A stretch of 64,000 nt of DNA from the NCBI RefSeq assembly GCF_022647325.1, contig NZ_CP071405.1, positions 1,612,001 to 1,676,000 of the forward strand. Reading direction: 5' to 3'. Shown here piece by piece: positions 6,102 to 16,560 of the stretch; position 1 is the first letter of the stretch; every line of letters begins with the position of its first letter. The notes under the pieces were generated by a model. The model did no database searches. It was not told the DNA's origin and saw only the letters and a list, made by a program, of their open reading frames with translations. The position numbers were made by a program, and so were the translations under genes. The stretch is from Pantoea deleyi (lineage in GTDB: Bacteria; Pseudomonadota; Gammaproteobacteria; Enterobacterales; Enterobacteriaceae).

Positions 6102-7814
6102 TCAGAAGGTTTCCCAGTTATCGTTACCGGTGGCCAGCGCCGGACGGGGGGCAACAGCAGGGCTCTTCGGCGTGGCGGCGTCTCTTACAGGCGCACGGAC
6201 GGGCGCAGGCGCTTCCTGCAGACGGAACGCTGCCACGGCCTGGGTCAGTTTGCCTGCCTGATCTTCCAGCGAGGCGGCTGCGGCGGTGGCTTCTTCCACC
6301 AGCGAGGCGTTCTGCTGGGTCACATTATCCATCTCGGTGACGGCCTGGCTGACCTGCTGGATCCCGCGGCTCTGCTCATCCGATGCTGCCGCGATCTCAG
6401 ACATGATATCGGTCACGCGACGCACCGCTTCGACAATCTCACCCATGGTGTTACCGGCGGCACCGACCTGATGCGAGCCGTCATTGATCAGCGTCACCGA
6501 CTCGGCGATCAGGGATTCAATCTCTTTAGCCGCCTGCGCACTGCGCTGAGCCAGATTCCGTACCTCGCTGGCCACAACCGCAAAGCCGCGGCCCTGTTCG
6601 CCAGCCCGCGCAGCTTCAACCGCCGCGTTCAGCGCCAGAATATTGGTCTGGAACGCGATGCTGTTGATGACGTTGGTGATCTCGGCAATCTTCTTCGAGC
6701 TGCCAGAAATGTTATTCATGGTTTTCACCACGCTGCCGACCAGTTCGCCCCCGCTGCGCGCTTTGCCGGAGGCATCGGCTGCCAGCTGGCTGGCGTGATG
6801 AGCATTCTCGGCGTTCTGTTTCACCGTCGCGGTCAGCTCTTCCATGCTGGCAGCGGTCTGCTCCAGCGCGGCGGCCTGCTGCTCGGTGCGTGACGAGAGG
6901 TCGGTGTTACCGGCAGAGATTTCGCTGGATCCCTGATAGATCGCCACCGCGCCTTCACGCACCGTGCCGACGGTGGTGACCAGTGCCTGCTGCATCAGCT
7001 GCAGGTTATAGATCAGCGTGCCGATCTCGCTGCGGCCATGCGGCAGCGGCGGGGAGGTCAGATCGCCCTGAGCAATCCGTTCGATACGCTGCACCGACTG
7101 GCGCAGCGGCGTGATGACTACGCGGCGCAGGAAGACAAAGGTCATCAGCACCAGCACCAGTGCGGCGGCAAAGGCCACCGCCATCGAGATAAAGCCGACC
7201 CGCGACTGATGATCCGCCTGAGCATTGATCGCCAGCGCCCGGTCAGTACGGATCTTGATTGCCTTCAGCAACACCGCGTTATAGTCATCATCCAGCTTGC
7301 GAGTCACATCGGTTTCGTGGGCGATAATACCCTCGAAGCTGCCCTCTTTACCGGCGTTGATCATCGGTATCAGGCCTTTGGTGATGTAATCGTTGAAGCG
7401 GGCCCTGAGGCTGGTGTCCAGTTCCGTGTCGGCGGGCGATTTTATCTCGCGCGCTTCATACACGGCGAACCCCTCTTTTGCCTGCTGAATGCGCTTTTCG
7501 GCCGCGGCGACATTGGCACGAAACTCATCCATTTCACCGATGCGTGCGGCGGCACCGGCCTGAATAATGGTCAGACGGGCGGTACGCAGATGATTCGAAC
7601 TGTTTGAAAGACCCATACGAACCTGAATTTCGTTGGTCGCATCGTCGAGAGAGTGATTGCTTAAAATCAGGAAGTAACTGGCGACACCGATACAGAGTGC
7701 AAACAGCAGCAAAATGCCGCCGAAAATCAGGCTAAACAGCGGCACCAGACGGAGATTCTGCCAGAGACCCGCGCTTTTCTGTCCATCATTATCTACTGCA
7801 GTGTTCATATCCAT
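6102..7814 (-). CDS. Methyl-accepting chemotaxis protein
   Basis: A 570-residue inner-membrane chemoreceptor. Domains in order: a cytosolic N-terminus, TM1 (about 27-51), a periplasmic four-helix ligand domain (about 52-205), TM2 (about 206-230), HAMP, and the long signalling coiled coil. The hairpin tip carries the family signature around QTNILALNAAVEAARAGEQ and GFAVVASEVRNLA, which contacts CheW and CheA. The last residues are NWETF, the CheR/CheB docking pentapeptide of high-abundance receptors such as Tar and Tsr, so it is likely a major receptor that adapts on its own. The ligand cannot be told from sequence alone. It sits between dsrB and rcsA, where E. coli has no receptor gene. Confidence 0.95.
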   Translation of the reverse strand: MDMNTAVDNDGQKSAGLWQNLRLVPLFSLIFGGILLLFALCIGVASYFLILSNHSLDDATNEIQVRMGLSNSSNHLRTARLTIIQAGAAARIGEMDEFRANVAAAEKRIQQAKEGFAVYEAREIKSPADTELDTSLRARFNDYITKGLIPMINAGKEGSFEGIIAHETDVTRKLDDDYNAVLLKAIKIRTDRALAINAQADHQSRVGFISMAVAFAAALVLVLMTFVFLRRVVITPLRQSVQRIERIAQGDLTSPPLPHGRSEIGTLIYNLQLMQQALVTTVGTVREGAVAIYQGSSEISAGNTDLSSRTEQQAAALEQTAASMEELTATVKQNAENAHHASQLAADASGKARSGGELVGSVVKTMNNISGSSKKIAEITNVINSIAFQTNILALNAAVEAARAGEQGRGFAVVASEVRNLAQRSAQAAKEIESLIAESVTLINDGSHQVGAAGNTMGEIVEAVRRVTDIMSEIAAASDEQSRGIQQVSQAVTEMDNVTQQNASLVEEATAAAASLEDQAGKLTQAVAAFRLQEAPAPVRAPVRDAATPKSPAVAPRPALATGNDNWETF

Positions 7815-7910
7815 GCTCTCATGAGGCTGATTGTTATAAAACTTAACATCGGCAACCGGAGCAGAAGACTTAACAGCCAGAGTGAGACGCAGATCGCAAT
7901 TTCGCGCAAT

Positions 7911-7936
7911 AAAAAACCGGCCATAAAGGCCGGTTC
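7911..7936 (-). terminator. Terminator after rcsA
   Basis: On the minus strand, GAACCGGCC pairs with GGCCGGTT around a TTTAT loop and is followed by six T. It lies 15 bp past the rcsA stop codon. Confidence 0.85.
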
Positions 7937-7950
7937 CTGTGCTGAGACAA

Positions 7951-8586
7951 TCAGCGAATATTAACGTAAATACCCGAGGTCACATTATCCGTTAAACGCA
8001 CCACATGATAAATAACCTGCTTATTATGGGTTTTGATTTTGCGTTTAATATTACCTTTATGTGACGATACCGTTTTGGCCTTAATTTGCATCTTGTCTGA
8101 AATCTGAATGGTGTCATGACCTGACATCCACATTTTCAGCATGTTTGACTCAGTCTGGCTCAGCGTCAACGGATGCACATCCATGCCCGAAGAGATGCGC
8201 GCAGACTGGTTAAGCTTCTTCTGCAAATAAGTACTGAGTAAGGAATCGAGAGTCGATGTCTTCATCGATTTTGACGTAATAATCAGGTTCTTACGAACGT
8301 AGAGATATTCCTCAAAATGGATATTGCTGATCGCCATGAAGATAAAAAACAGTGTATCCGGATGCTGTGTAATAATACTGCGAATACGCTCACTGGAGTC
8401 TGACTCATGAATGAAACAATCTTCATTAATAAAGACGACACCAGGATTTAATTGCTCACATTTTTGCTGTAGTTGCTCAATATCGGAGACAGACGAGATG
8501 TTCTTCTTCTTAACTCCTTTTAAAGACATGTAGTCTGTTAATCCCAGGCGTGTGTAGTTGCAGGAATCCATAATAATAGTTGGCAT
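7951..8586 (-). CDS. rcsA: Capsule regulator RcsA (LuxR-type)
   Basis: RcsA is the unstable auxiliary partner of RcsB. The heterodimer binds RcsAB boxes to switch on exopolysaccharide (amylovoran/stewartan-type or colanic acid) genes and its own gene, and to repress flhDC. The product is 211 residues when started at ATG 8586 ([17 protein letters not shown]), which matches the E. coli N-terminus; an ATG six codons earlier is less likely. The C-terminal LuxR helix-turn-helix block, with [17 protein letters not shown] and [17 protein letters not shown], is almost identical to E. coli. The N-terminal half retains [11 protein letters not shown] and LVRKNL-like segments. Confidence 0.95.
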   Translation of the reverse strand: MPTIIMDSCNYTRLGLTDYMSLKGVKKKNISSVSDIEQLQQKCEQLNPGVVFINEDCFIHESDSSERIRSIITQHPDTLFFIFMAISNIHFEEYLYVRKNLIITSKSMKTSTLDSLLSTYLQKKLNQSARISSGMDVHPLTLSQTESNMLKMWMSGHDTIQISDKMQIKAKTVSSHKGNIKRKIKTHNKQVIYHVVRLTDNVTSGIYVNIR

Positions 8587-9214
8587 AATAGCGACCCTCA
8601 CCAATTTGTTATCCGTTTAAATCAACGATGAATACGCGTTGCGGTACGAGAGAGATTTCTTAGGTACTTTTTTATTCTGCTCGTGCAGTTTGGCAACAGG
8701 CAAACGCCCATAAAAGTCTTCATCCCTGACCCGTTCTGCAAAAATTTTGTGCTGCCCTGACGTCACACATTCTCCGGCTTTGGCAGGGAGTGCCAGTGAA
8801 GTGCCGGAGGTTAAGTAAGACGCAATTTTTTGAGAGCCAAATCACTATCCCTGAAAACACGGAGTTTTCTGATAGGACAATTCTCAAAAGCATTTGTTTT
8901 ACGAAAGTGTGACGCCTCAGCGTGCGATGACAATGCCGGAAAAAACATTTTTTAACAAGAAAAATCACTTAAAGTTTTTTCTCTATTAAATTCAGTGCTT
9001 TGCCAGATTTGTCCGCCAATTCACAGTCTGAGTGCTTCTGTGAACCACCCAACTAAAATACGCGAAGCCCGGTTTAATAAGAATTATTTTCAGACTCTGC
9101 GCACATTTATCAGAATTTCCTTAGTTGCATTCTGGAAAACATGGTTCGGAAAATGCACGGATGGTTTTGCGATACTTAAGTTTCATAACGTAAAGATAGT
9201 TAGAAACTTAATGT
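8587..9214 (+). other. AT-rich rcsA upstream region
   Basis: 628 bp without a convincing gene. The region is clearly richer in A and T than its surroundings, as is usual for H-NS-silenced regulatory DNA. It probably carries the rcsA promoter and a long leader. The only specific site I can point to is the candidate RcsAB box at 8873-8886. Open frames here (for example from 8995) have no ribosome site or family resemblance. Confidence 0.6.
8873..8886 (-). promoter_or_regulatory. Candidate RcsAB box upstream of rcsA
   Basis: On the minus strand the site reads TGAGAATTGTCCTA, matching 11 of 14 positions of the published RcsAB box TAAGAATATTCCTA. It lies about 290 bp before the rcsA start. RcsA autoactivation through such a box is established in other enterobacteria; this site is inferred from the match and the location. 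Confidence 0.5.
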
Positions 9215-10000
9215 TCAGGGACGGGATAGTTCTGTCAGGAACAGGGCGAGTAAATCAAAGACTTCACCGAACAAATGCTCGCAGAACGGGGCGAGAAGGG
9301 GCATCAGCAAGCTGATGGTTAAAATTCCGACTGTTAAGGTAATCGGAAAGCCGATTGCGAAGATTGATAACTGTGGTGAAACACGGTTTAACAAACCTAG
9401 TACCAGATTTAGCATGAGTAACAAAACGATTAAGGGTAGCGCTAACATCATGCCATTAAGGAAAATTAATCCGCCCGATTTCACCAGCGCCATAAATGCG
9501 CTGGCATTAAGCGGGTGTCCACCAATCGGCAGCGTATGAAAACTGTCCGCCAGCAGCGAGATCAGCCACAGATGCCCGTTGAAGGTCAGGAACAGTAGCA
9601 TCGCCAGCATGTCGAGAAAACGGGCCAGCACCGGCATATTAAGACGGCTGCCCGGATCGAAAAAGGTGGCAAACGAGAGGCCCATCTGCAGACCAATCAC
9701 TTCCCCGGCACAGCGCACGGCCGCAAAGGCAAACTGCATGGTAAAGCCGAGTGCAATACCAATCAGCATCTGCTGAATGAGCAGCCAGAAGCCCGCCGGC
9801 GAAAACAGGGTGACATCAACGGCAGGTAACAGCGGCATCAGCAGCCAGGTAATCATCACCGCCAGACCGATTTTGACACGCTTGCTGACAGATCGTTCAC
9901 TGAGAATCGGTGCGGTGGCGAACAATGCCATGATGCGCACCAGCGGCCAGAAGAACTGGCTGACCCAGTGAACCAGCTGACTGCTGTCGAGAGTAATCAT
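9215..10000 (-). CDS. fliR: Flagellar export gate protein FliR
   Basis: FliR is part of the FliPQR membrane gate through which rod, hook and filament subunits leave the cytosol. The product is 261 residues with start at ATG 10000 ([20 protein letters not shown]), matching the family. The in-frame extension to 10069 lies inside fliQ and is not conserved. Six hydrophobic segments and the PxxR-type block around [19 protein letters not shown] are visible. Its ATG overlaps the fliQ stop codon, so translation is coupled. Last gene of the fliL to fliR operon. Confidence 0.95.
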   Translation of the reverse strand: MITLDSSQLVHWVSQFFWPLVRIMALFATAPILSERSVSKRVKIGLAVMITWLLMPLLPAVDVTLFSPAGFWLLIQQMLIGIALGFTMQFAFAAVRCAGEVIGLQMGLSFATFFDPGSRLNMPVLARFLDMLAMLLFLTFNGHLWLISLLADSFHTLPIGGHPLNASAFMALVKSGGLIFLNGMMLALPLIVLLLMLNLVLGLLNRVSPQLSIFAIGFPITLTVGILTISLLMPLLAPFCEHLFGEVFDLLALFLTELSRP

Positions 10001-10269
10001 CAGCCGATGATGTAAGGCAGGTTGGTGAAGACGGAGCGGATATAGTCCAGCAGCAGATTCAGCATCCACGGACCGGCAATGATACCGGTGGTAGCGACCG
10101 CCAGAATCTTGGGAATAAAGGATAAGGTCTGTTCGTTGACCTGGGTCGCCGCCTGGATCAGGCTGATCAGCAGTCCGCTGATCAGCGCGGCCAGCAGCAG
10201 CGGGGCGGCCAGCATCAGGGCGACGCGCATCGCTTCCTGTCCCATTACCATTACTGATTCAGGTGTCAT
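10000..10269 (-). CDS. fliQ: Flagellar export gate protein FliQ
   Basis: An 89-residue protein with two transmembrane helices that surrounds the FliP/FliR gate. The start at ATG 10269 gives the family N-terminus [18 protein letters not shown]. The longer frame upstream overlaps fliP and is spurious. The [20 protein letters not shown] block is the family signature. It overlaps fliR at the stop/start. Confidence 0.96.
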   Translation of the reverse strand: MTPESVMVMGQEAMRVALMLAAPLLLAALISGLLISLIQAATQVNEQTLSFIPKILAVATTGIIAGPWMLNLLLDYIRSVFTNLPYIIG

Positions 10270-10294
10270 GTGTTGCTCCGGTAAAAAAGGGGGA

Positions 10295-11029
10295 TCAGGA
10301 GTAGAAGCTTTGCGCCAGTGAACCGACCAGCAGTTGCCAGCCATCGACCAGCACAAACAGCATCAGTTTAAACGGCAGCGATATGGTCGCAGGCGGAACC
10401 ATCATCATCCCCAGCGCCATCAGCACGCTGGCGACCACCAGGTCGATGATCAGGAACGGGATAAACACGGTAAAGCCAATCTGGAAAGCGGTCTTGAGTT
10501 CGCTGGTGACATAGGCCGGCAGCAGAATGCGCATCGGCACGGCTTCCGGACCGGCAATCGGCGCGGTGTTGGCCAGACGGGCAAACAGGGCGAGATCCGC
10601 CTCACGGGTCTGGCGCAGCATAAAGTCACGCAGCGGCTGGGCGCCTTTCTCTATCGCCACGTCCATGCTGATCTTGTCCTGGCTGAACGGCAGATAGGCG
10701 TCCTGATAAATTTTGTCGAAGGTCGGCGCCATAATAAAGAAGGTCAGAAACAGCGACAGACCGAGCAGGACCTGGTTCGGCGGTGCCGAGGGGGTGCCCA
10801 GGGCGTTACGCAGTAAACCGAATACAATGATGATGCGGGTGAAGCTGGTCATCATCAGCAGCACCGCCGGAATAAAGGTCAGCGCGGTGATAAAAACCAG
10901 CGTCTGGACCGGCAGGGACCAGCTCTGACCGCCGCCAGGCAGCGAATGGCTCACCAGGCCCGGCAGCTGGGCATGGGCAGCCGGAGCCAGTAACAGCAGT
11001 GGCAGTAAGGGAAGCAGTCGACGCATCAT
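10295..11029 (-). CDS. fliP: Flagellar export gate protein FliP
   Basis: A 244-residue core gate protein that forms a pentamer with FliR and FliQ. It starts with a cleavable signal peptide (about 20 residues, ending AHA). Four membrane helices follow, plus the periplasmic domain with [17 protein letters not shown]. The block [29 protein letters not shown] is highly conserved. Its start overlaps the 3' end of fliO by 4 bp. Confidence 0.96.
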   Translation of the reverse strand: MMRRLLPLLPLLLLAPAAHAQLPGLVSHSLPGGGQSWSLPVQTLVFITALTFIPAVLLMMTSFTRIIIVFGLLRNALGTPSAPPNQVLLGLSLFLTFFIMAPTFDKIYQDAYLPFSQDKISMDVAIEKGAQPLRDFMLRQTREADLALFARLANTAPIAGPEAVPMRILLPAYVTSELKTAFQIGFTVFIPFLIIDLVVASVLMALGMMMVPPATISLPFKLMLFVLVDGWQLLVGSLAQSFYS

Positions 11030-11424
11030 TGGGGTTTTCCGGGACGTTTAACCAGGTTCTGTAACAACTGACGAAAATCCTGTGGCGCACGGTTGTCCGG
11101 CGTCACGGAGACCGGCTGGCCCGGTGGCAGCGTGTGCAGATGCGTGATCTGCTGCGCGGTGACGCCCAGCACCAGGCGGGCATCGGCCGTATCCACAATC
11201 ACGACGCGCTCGCGCTGACCAACGGAGACGCTGGCGCTGAGCTTCAGCTCCTGGCTACTGACTTTCTTCGGCGCAAAGCCGGCACGACGTGCCAGCCAGG
11301 CGCAGGCCAGAATCAATAATATAATGACGGCTAAGACGCTGCTGACCTGCGCCAGCATGGAGCCGGTGGAGATCGCCTGTGCGTGCGGCGTGGCCGTCTG
11401 CAGCGTTTGATTCTGGCTGTTCAT
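11026..11424 (-). CDS. fliO: Flagellar protein FliO
   Basis: A 132-residue single-pass membrane protein that helps assemble the FliP ring. A membrane helix lies at about residues 25-45 ([18 protein letters not shown]), followed by a cytosolic domain with [28 protein letters not shown], the family signature. It lies between fliN and fliP in the usual order, with a 4-bp overlap into fliP. Confidence 0.93.
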   Translation of the reverse strand: MNSQNQTLQTATPHAQAISTGSMLAQVSSVLAVIILLILACAWLARRAGFAPKKVSSQELKLSASVSVGQRERVVIVDTADARLVLGVTAQQITHLHTLPPGQPVSVTPDNRAPQDFRQLLQNLVKRPGKPQ

Positions 11425-11437
11425 CGTTCAGTGACTC

Positions 11438-11845
11438 TTAGCGACTCAGGCGACGCATACGTTCAGACGGGGTGATGATGTCGGTGATGCGCACGCCATA
11501 TTTGTCGTTCACCACCACCACTTCACCCTGCGCGATCAGGTAACCGTTGATCAGAATATCCAGCGGTTCACCCGCCAGGCCATCCAGTGACACTACCGAC
11601 CCCTGCGTCAGACGCAGCAGCTCTTTAATGGTCATCTTGGTGCGGCCCAGCTCCACGGTGAGCTTCACCGGGATATCCATAATCAGGTCGATATCCTGCA
11701 GCGAGCCAGCGACGTTGCCGCTGTCGAATGATTTAAAGACGTCGTCGGTCTGCGGCGCGCTGCTGCTGCCGACCTGCTCATTCATCGCTTCAGCCCACAG
11801 ATCGTCTGCAGAGATATCGTCAGACGGTTTATTACTGTCAGTCAT
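11438..11845 (-). CDS. fliN: Flagellar motor switch protein FliN
   Basis: A 135-residue C-ring protein and docking point for the FliH/FliI export complex. The acidic N-terminal third is variable. The C-terminal SpoA domain (about 50-135) contains IPVKLTVELGRTKMTIKELL, GSVVSLDGLAGEPLDILING and YGVRITDI, which are diagnostic. The start overlaps the fliM end by 8 bp, as in E. coli. Confidence 0.96.
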   Translation of the reverse strand: MTDSNKPSDDISADDLWAEAMNEQVGSSSAPQTDDVFKSFDSGNVAGSLQDIDLIMDIPVKLTVELGRTKMTIKELLRLTQGSVVSLDGLAGEPLDILINGYLIAQGEVVVVNDKYGVRITDIITPSERMRRLSR

Positions 11846-12845
11846 GGGGCTGTTCCTCGTTCAGCGAATTCAAAATCGGGTTAATCAGGTGTTCGACACG
11901 GAGCGCGTACTGACCATTCATCGTGCCATATTGGCTGGTTAAGACCGGGACGCTATCGACATGGGCGATAATGCGTTCCGGCTTCTCAATCGGCAGCACG
12001 TCGCCAGGTTTCAGCTGCAGGATCCGTGACAGACGCAGTGAGGTTTCGGCAAAGTGTGCAATCAGTTCCAGCTCTGAGTGCTGCACCTGTTTGACCAGGT
12101 TGTCGCGCCAGTGGTTATCTTCCTGACGTGAGTTTTCGAGCGGTGGATTCACCAGCAGCTCGCGCAGCGGTTCAATCATTGAAAACGGGATGCAGATATT
12201 AAATTCACCCACCAGGTTTCCGATCTCCACCTGGAACGGCGTGTTGACCACGATGTCGTTCGGAGAGGTCGTGATGTTGGTGAACTTCACCTGCATCTCT
12301 GAACGTACATACTCGACGTCCAGCGGATAAATCGCTTTCCAGGCATCGCTGTAACCATCCAGCGCCAGCTTCAGCATGCGGCGGATGACGCGCTGCTCGG
12401 TATGGGTAAACTCACGGCCTTCGACTTTGGTCGGAAAGCGTCCGTCGCCACCAAACAGGTTATCGACAGCAATAAACACCAGGCTCGGTGAGAACACCAC
12501 CAGCGCCGTGCCGCGCAGCGGCTTCAGGTGGATCAGGTTCAGGTTGGTCGGCACCGGCAGGTTGCGGGCAAACTCGTGATACGGCTGAATCTTGATCGCC
12601 CCGACGCTGATATCCGGGCTGCGGCGCAGCAGGTTAAACAGCGCCATACGGAAACTACGGGCAAAACGCTCGTTAATAATCTCCAGCGCCTGCAGACGCT
12701 CGCGCACCACGCGGCGCTGGGTATTCGGGTCGTAAGGACGAATATCGCCCTCCGGCCCGCTTTGTTTCTTTTCTTCTTCCGCGCTGCCACTGTCGCCGTT
12801 CAGAAGGGCGTCAATTTCAGCCTGGGAGAGAATACTATCGCCCAT
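11838..12845 (-). CDS. fliM: Flagellar motor switch protein FliM
   Basis: A 335-residue switch protein that binds CheY-P and reverses motor rotation. The N-terminal CheY-binding peptide (MGDSILSQAEIDALLNG) is intact. The CheC-like middle domain carries GRFPTKVEGREFTHTEQRVI, and the C-terminal SpoA domain joins FliN. Length matches E. coli (334). It lies 4 bp after fliL and overlaps fliN. Confidence 0.97.
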   Translation of the reverse strand: MGDSILSQAEIDALLNGDSGSAEEEKKQSGPEGDIRPYDPNTQRRVVRERLQALEIINERFARSFRMALFNLLRRSPDISVGAIKIQPYHEFARNLPVPTNLNLIHLKPLRGTALVVFSPSLVFIAVDNLFGGDGRFPTKVEGREFTHTEQRVIRRMLKLALDGYSDAWKAIYPLDVEYVRSEMQVKFTNITTSPNDIVVNTPFQVEIGNLVGEFNICIPFSMIEPLRELLVNPPLENSRQEDNHWRDNLVKQVQHSELELIAHFAETSLRLSRILQLKPGDVLPIEKPERIIAHVDSVPVLTSQYGTMNGQYALRVEHLINPILNSLNEEQPHD

Positions 12846-12849
12846 TGAT

Positions 12850-13335
12850 TCACCTCAAAATGAAGGCAGTAAACAGCACATCGTTTACGACCTGCGGAGG
12901 TTGACCTTTTACCAGCGGTGGGGCCAGCGCCTGTTTGATTTGTTCAACAAGCGCCTGTTTTCCCTGCTCCGTCGCCAGCGCCGCAGCGCTCTGACGCGAG
13001 AGCAGCAGCAGCAGACGGCTGCGCACCTCAGGCAGATAATCATTCAGCCGACGACGGGTATCCTCATCGGCCAGACGCAGGGTAAAGCCTACGTAGAGCA
13101 CGCGGTCAGGATCGTTGTCGGGATTGACCAGGTTAACCGTAAATGTATCAAGTGCAAAAAAGACCGGAGCGGGAGGCGGTTCAACTTTCGCCACCTCAGG
13201 CTTATCGCCCTCGTGTTTGTTCATCATTCGCCAGACTGCATAGCCTGCCACGCTGCAAGCGGCCAGCGTCACAATGAGCAACACCGGTATTAAGAGTTTA
13301 CGTTTGCGGCCTTTTGCTTTTGCGTTTTCAGACAT
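12850..13335 (-). CDS. fliL: Flagellar stator-associated protein FliL
   Basis: A 161-residue single-pass protein that surrounds the stator and supports torque under load. A Lys/Arg-rich cytosolic N-terminus precedes the membrane helix (about 14-34). The periplasmic domain contains [25 protein letters not shown] and [12 protein letters not shown]. It is probably the first gene of the fliL to fliR operon, with a 129-bp gap from the end of fliK. Confidence 0.94.
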   Translation of the reverse strand: MSENAKAKGRKRKLLIPVLLIVTLAACSVAGYAVWRMMNKHEGDKPEVAKVEPPPAPVFFALDTFTVNLVNPDNDPDRVLYVGFTLRLADEDTRRRLNDYLPEVRSRLLLLLSRQSAAALATEQGKQALVEQIKQALAPPLVKGQPPQVVNDVLFTAFILR

Positions 13336-13464
13336 GGTTGCAGTTACTTCCTGTGAATTATGGGCAAGCCTCTCGGCTCACGGGACAGATTATCCCGCGT
13401 CTTAAGTCAAACCAATGGGAAGAAAAGACGCGGGTTTTACGCTTACCTTCAGCGTTTGTCGCTG

Positions 13465-14730
13465 TCAGGCAAAAGTGTCGACGGCGCTGTTGCCGCTGAC
13501 GCGAGCCTGAAGGGCGGCGGGGACGGCAATCGGCGTGATGTCGGTGTCACTGTCCTGGGAGAGGGAGAAGCGGCCATGCTGTCCATCGCGAGGCGCCTCC
13601 TGATGCTGGAAGCTCTGGCCCTGCGCGGAACTGTCACTGCTCACCTGACTCTCGCCCAGGTTGATGCCGCTCTCTGCCAGCGCGCTGCGCAGCTGCGGTA
13701 TCGCGGCTTCCAGCGCCGATCGGACATGGCTGTGGCTGGAAACCAGACTAATTTGTGCCTGGTCGTTATCCAGTTTCAGGCTGATCTGGATAGCGCCAAG
13801 GTCTTCCGGATGCAGACGCAACTCCGCATTCTGCTGGCCGTTACGGCTGAACATCACAATCTGCTGACTCAGCGCCTGCTGCCACTCATCGCTGCCCAGC
13901 TGCGCATTCAGCATCGGCGTGGCCGGCGTGCTGGTGGTCGCAGAGGCGGTCACCGGGGCCGGCAGGCTGCTGGCGCTGGTCACCGGGGTCGCAGTGAGCG
14001 TGTTATCGCTGCTGCTGGCTTTCACCGCCGCCGGGTCATCCTGCTTCACAAGCGTGTTCAGCGCCTGCTGGAAACTGGCGTCCGGCGTCAGGCCCGTGCC
14101 GGTTGCGCTTTTCGGCGCGGCTGAACTCTGGCTGACTGCGCTGCCGATCGCAGCGGCATCCGCGTTGGTGCCTTTAGCGTCATGCTTCTCCTCTTTGCCC
14201 GCGGACGCGGTCGTCTGTGCACTGTTCAGCAGTTGCATCAGCGGGTTCTGTGCTTTGCGGTCGCCGCCAGCCTGAGCTATCAGCTCGCCTGCCTCACCGC
14301 TGACCGGGGCTGGCGTCGCGGCAGGGGCGGTGGTCGCGCCCGGTAACATGGCGAACAGCGCCTGCACATTCTGCAGCTCGCTGGCGCTCAGGGGGGCCAT
14401 GTCCGGCTTGTCTTTATCATCGGCTGATTTTGTATCAGCTTTAATATTTTCCGGTTTAAACAGACCGCTTAACGCAGCCGGATTCTCCAGCGCCGCCATC
14501 AGCCCGTTCAGGGGGCTTTTCGCGCGTGCATCGTCGGCCTTTTCTGCTTTGGCATCAGCCGATTGCAGCGTTTTCCCAGGCTGTTTAGCCAGGCCCAGCA
14601 GCTGGTTGCCGAGCGCGGTCAGAAAGTCCTGCGACTGGGCATCATTGCCCGCCGCGGCCTCCGCCGAAACCGAGGGTTCTGCGTCGGTTTTCACCGTCGC
14701 TTTTGTGGCAATGTGTGGCAGCGTAATCAT
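13465..14730 (-). CDS. fliK: Flagellar hook-length control protein FliK
   Basis: A 421-residue secreted ruler that sets hook length and triggers the FlhB substrate switch. The N-terminal half is Ala/Ser/Thr/Lys-rich and low in complexity, as expected for the ruler. The C-terminal domain (about 285-400) has the conserved block [21 protein letters not shown] and [21 protein letters not shown]. The start overlaps the end of fliJ by 4 bp. Length is close to E. coli (375) and Salmonella (405). Confidence 0.93.
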   Translation of the reverse strand: MITLPHIATKATVKTDAEPSVSAEAAAGNDAQSQDFLTALGNQLLGLAKQPGKTLQSADAKAEKADDARAKSPLNGLMAALENPAALSGLFKPENIKADTKSADDKDKPDMAPLSASELQNVQALFAMLPGATTAPAATPAPVSGEAGELIAQAGGDRKAQNPLMQLLNSAQTTASAGKEEKHDAKGTNADAAAIGSAVSQSSAAPKSATGTGLTPDASFQQALNTLVKQDDPAAVKASSSDNTLTATPVTSASSLPAPVTASATTSTPATPMLNAQLGSDEWQQALSQQIVMFSRNGQQNAELRLHPEDLGAIQISLKLDNDQAQISLVSSHSHVRSALEAAIPQLRSALAESGINLGESQVSSDSSAQGQSFQHQEAPRDGQHGRFSLSQDSDTDITPIAVPAALQARVSGNSAVDTFA

Positions 14731-15170
14731 TCGCCTCTCCTCAATGCGGCCCGTTGGGCAAATTCGTCCATCCGTTTCTGGTCGAGACGGTTTTCCTGTC
14801 GTAATGCGTTTTCTGCTGCCCGCGTAATCAGGGTCTGATAGGCGTTCAGCCGCTGCTGCTTGTCGCGCCAGTTGATCAGCGCCTGCTCCAGCCGCTGGTT
14901 CCAGTGATTAAGCTGGTTACGGTGCTGCTCAATCGCTTTTTCCAGCGTCTGAATAAACTGGTGATAGTTGGTCCAGCGGGTGCTGGCGATACCCGATGAC
15001 ATGTCATCGTTGAGTTTGTTGCGATATTCGTCCTGATAGTCGAGCAGCATTGTCAGCTGCTCGTTAGCGGCATGCTGGCCGCGACGCATATCGCCTAAGT
15101 AGATGGCGGCGCGTTCGAGATCCTGCTCCGCTAGATCACGCAGCGTGTCGATGGCATTTGCAGTTTTCAT
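14727..15170 (-). CDS. fliJ: Flagellar export chaperone FliJ
   Basis: A 147-residue all-helical coiled coil that sits inside the FliI hexamer and links it to FlhA. Almost the whole protein is heptad-rich and charged, with no membrane segment. The central block has [25 protein letters not shown], matching enterobacterial FliJ. It lies 25 bp downstream of fliI and overlaps fliK. Confidence 0.93.
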   Translation of the reverse strand: MKTANAIDTLRDLAEQDLERAAIYLGDMRRGQHAANEQLTMLLDYQDEYRNKLNDDMSSGIASTRWTNYHQFIQTLEKAIEQHRNQLNHWNQRLEQALINWRDKQQRLNAYQTLITRAAENALRQENRLDQKRMDEFAQRAALRRGE

Positions 15171-15195
15171 TGCCGTTACCTCGCGTTAAAGGGTG

Positions 15196-16560
15196 TCACT
15201 GACCAAACAGCGCATGCAGATGCAGGGTGGCGTCGTCGTAATCGCTGCGCTCAAAAATCCCCTGCTGCAGGAAGGCTTCCATCTGCGGATAGAGTTTGAT
15301 GGCTTTATCGAGCATCGGGTCGCTCCCGGCGGCGTAGGCGCCGACGCTGACCAGATCCCGGTTACGCTGGAAGCTGGAGAGTAGCTGCTTGAACTGGCGC
15401 ACCTGCGCATAGTGGTTCTCATCGATCAGATGCGTCATCGCACGGCTGATCGAGGCTTCGATATCGATGGCCGGGTAGTGACCCGCTTCGCCCAGCCGGC
15501 GCGACAGCACAATGTGGCCGTCGAGAATGGCGCGCGCGGAGTCGGCGATAGGATCCTGCTGATCGTCGCCCTCGGTCAGAACGGTATAGAAGGCGGTAAT
15601 CGATCCGCCGCCGTCGATGCCGTTACCGGCGCGCTCAACCAGCGCAGGCAGTTTGGCGAATACGGAAGGCGGATAGCCTTTGGTGGCAGGCGGCTCACCG
15701 ATCGCCAGTGCAATCTCACGCTGCGCCATGGCGTAGCGGGTGAGAGAGTCCATGATCAGCAGCACATGCTTGCCGCGATCGCGGAAATCTTCGGCGATGC
15801 GCGTGGCGTAGGCGGCACCCTGCATACGCAGCAGCGGTGACACGTCGGCCGGGGCGGCGATAACCACCGAACGGGCGCGGCCTTCGGCACCCAGGATATT
15901 CTCGATAAAATCTTTGACCTCGCGGCCACGTTCACCGATCAGACCGACCACGATGACGTCCGCTTTGGTATAGCGCGCCATCATGCCCAGCAGCACGCTT
16001 TTACCTACGCCCGATCCGGCGAACAGGCCCATACGCTGGCCGCGGCCGACCGTCAGCAGCGCATTGATCGCCCGCACGCCGGTATCCAGCACGTCGGTAA
16101 TCGGCGTACGCTGTAAGGGGTTGAACGGCGGCGTAATCAGCGGCGCACGATAGCCGGTATCCGGCGAGGGCAGACCATCCAGCGGCCGGCCACTGCCGTC
16201 GAGCACACGGCCCAGCAGCTCCGGCCCCAGCATCAGCTGCTTGCCTGCCTGCGGGTTATCGCCGTTCTGACGCGCATAGACCCGCGCGCCCGGTAAAATC
16301 CCGTCCACCTCTTCCAGGGGCATCATCAGCAGTTTCTGCCCGTTGAATCCCACCACTTCGCTTTCGATTTCGCTGATGGCTTTGCCATCGTTGCGCTCGA
16401 TGATGCAGGTCGCACCCAGCGGCAGCTGCAGACCGGTTGCCTCAAGCACCAGACCGGTGGCGCGGGTCAGGCGGCCATAACGGCGTACCGGTTGCACCTG
16501 GGCAATGCGTTTCTCAAAGGCGTCGAGCGATCCCAGCCAGCGGTTCAGACGGGTGGTCAT
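15196..16560 (-). CDS. fliI: Flagellum-specific ATPase FliI
   Basis: A 454-residue F1-beta-like ATPase that energises and orders substrate loading for flagellar export. Walker A GSGVGKS is at about 182-188, Walker B at [17 protein letters not shown], and the catalytic Glu in [14 protein letters not shown]. The N-terminal FliH-binding region and the C-terminal helical domain are both present. The ATG shares a base with the fliH stop codon (TAATG overlap). Confidence 0.97.
   Translation of the reverse strand: MTTRLNRWLGSLDAFEKRIAQVQPVRRYGRLTRATGLVLEATGLQLPLGATCIIERNDGKAISEIESEVVGFNGQKLLMMPLEEVDGILPGARVYARQNGDNPQAGKQLMLGPELLGRVLDGSGRPLDGLPSPDTGYRAPLITPPFNPLQRTPITDVLDTGVRAINALLTVGRGQRMGLFAGSGVGKSVLLGMMARYTKADVIVVGLIGERGREVKDFIENILGAEGRARSVVIAAPADVSPLLRMQGAAYATRIAEDFRDRGKHVLLIMDSLTRYAMAQREIALAIGEPPATKGYPPSVFAKLPALVERAGNGIDGGGSITAFYTVLTEGDDQQDPIADSARAILDGHIVLSRRLGEAGHYPAIDIEASISRAMTHLIDENHYAQVRQFKQLLSSFQRNRDLVSVGAYAAGSDPMLDKAIKLYPQMEAFLQQGIFERSDYDDATLHLHALFGQ

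Noticed and set aside
8995..9315. 106-codon plus-strand frame upstream of rcsA
   Set aside because: No ribosome site, overlaps the end of fliR on the other strand, and has the AT-rich composition of regulatory DNA.
13360..14827. Plus-strand frames of 254 and 165 codons
   Set aside because: Antisense shadows of fliK.
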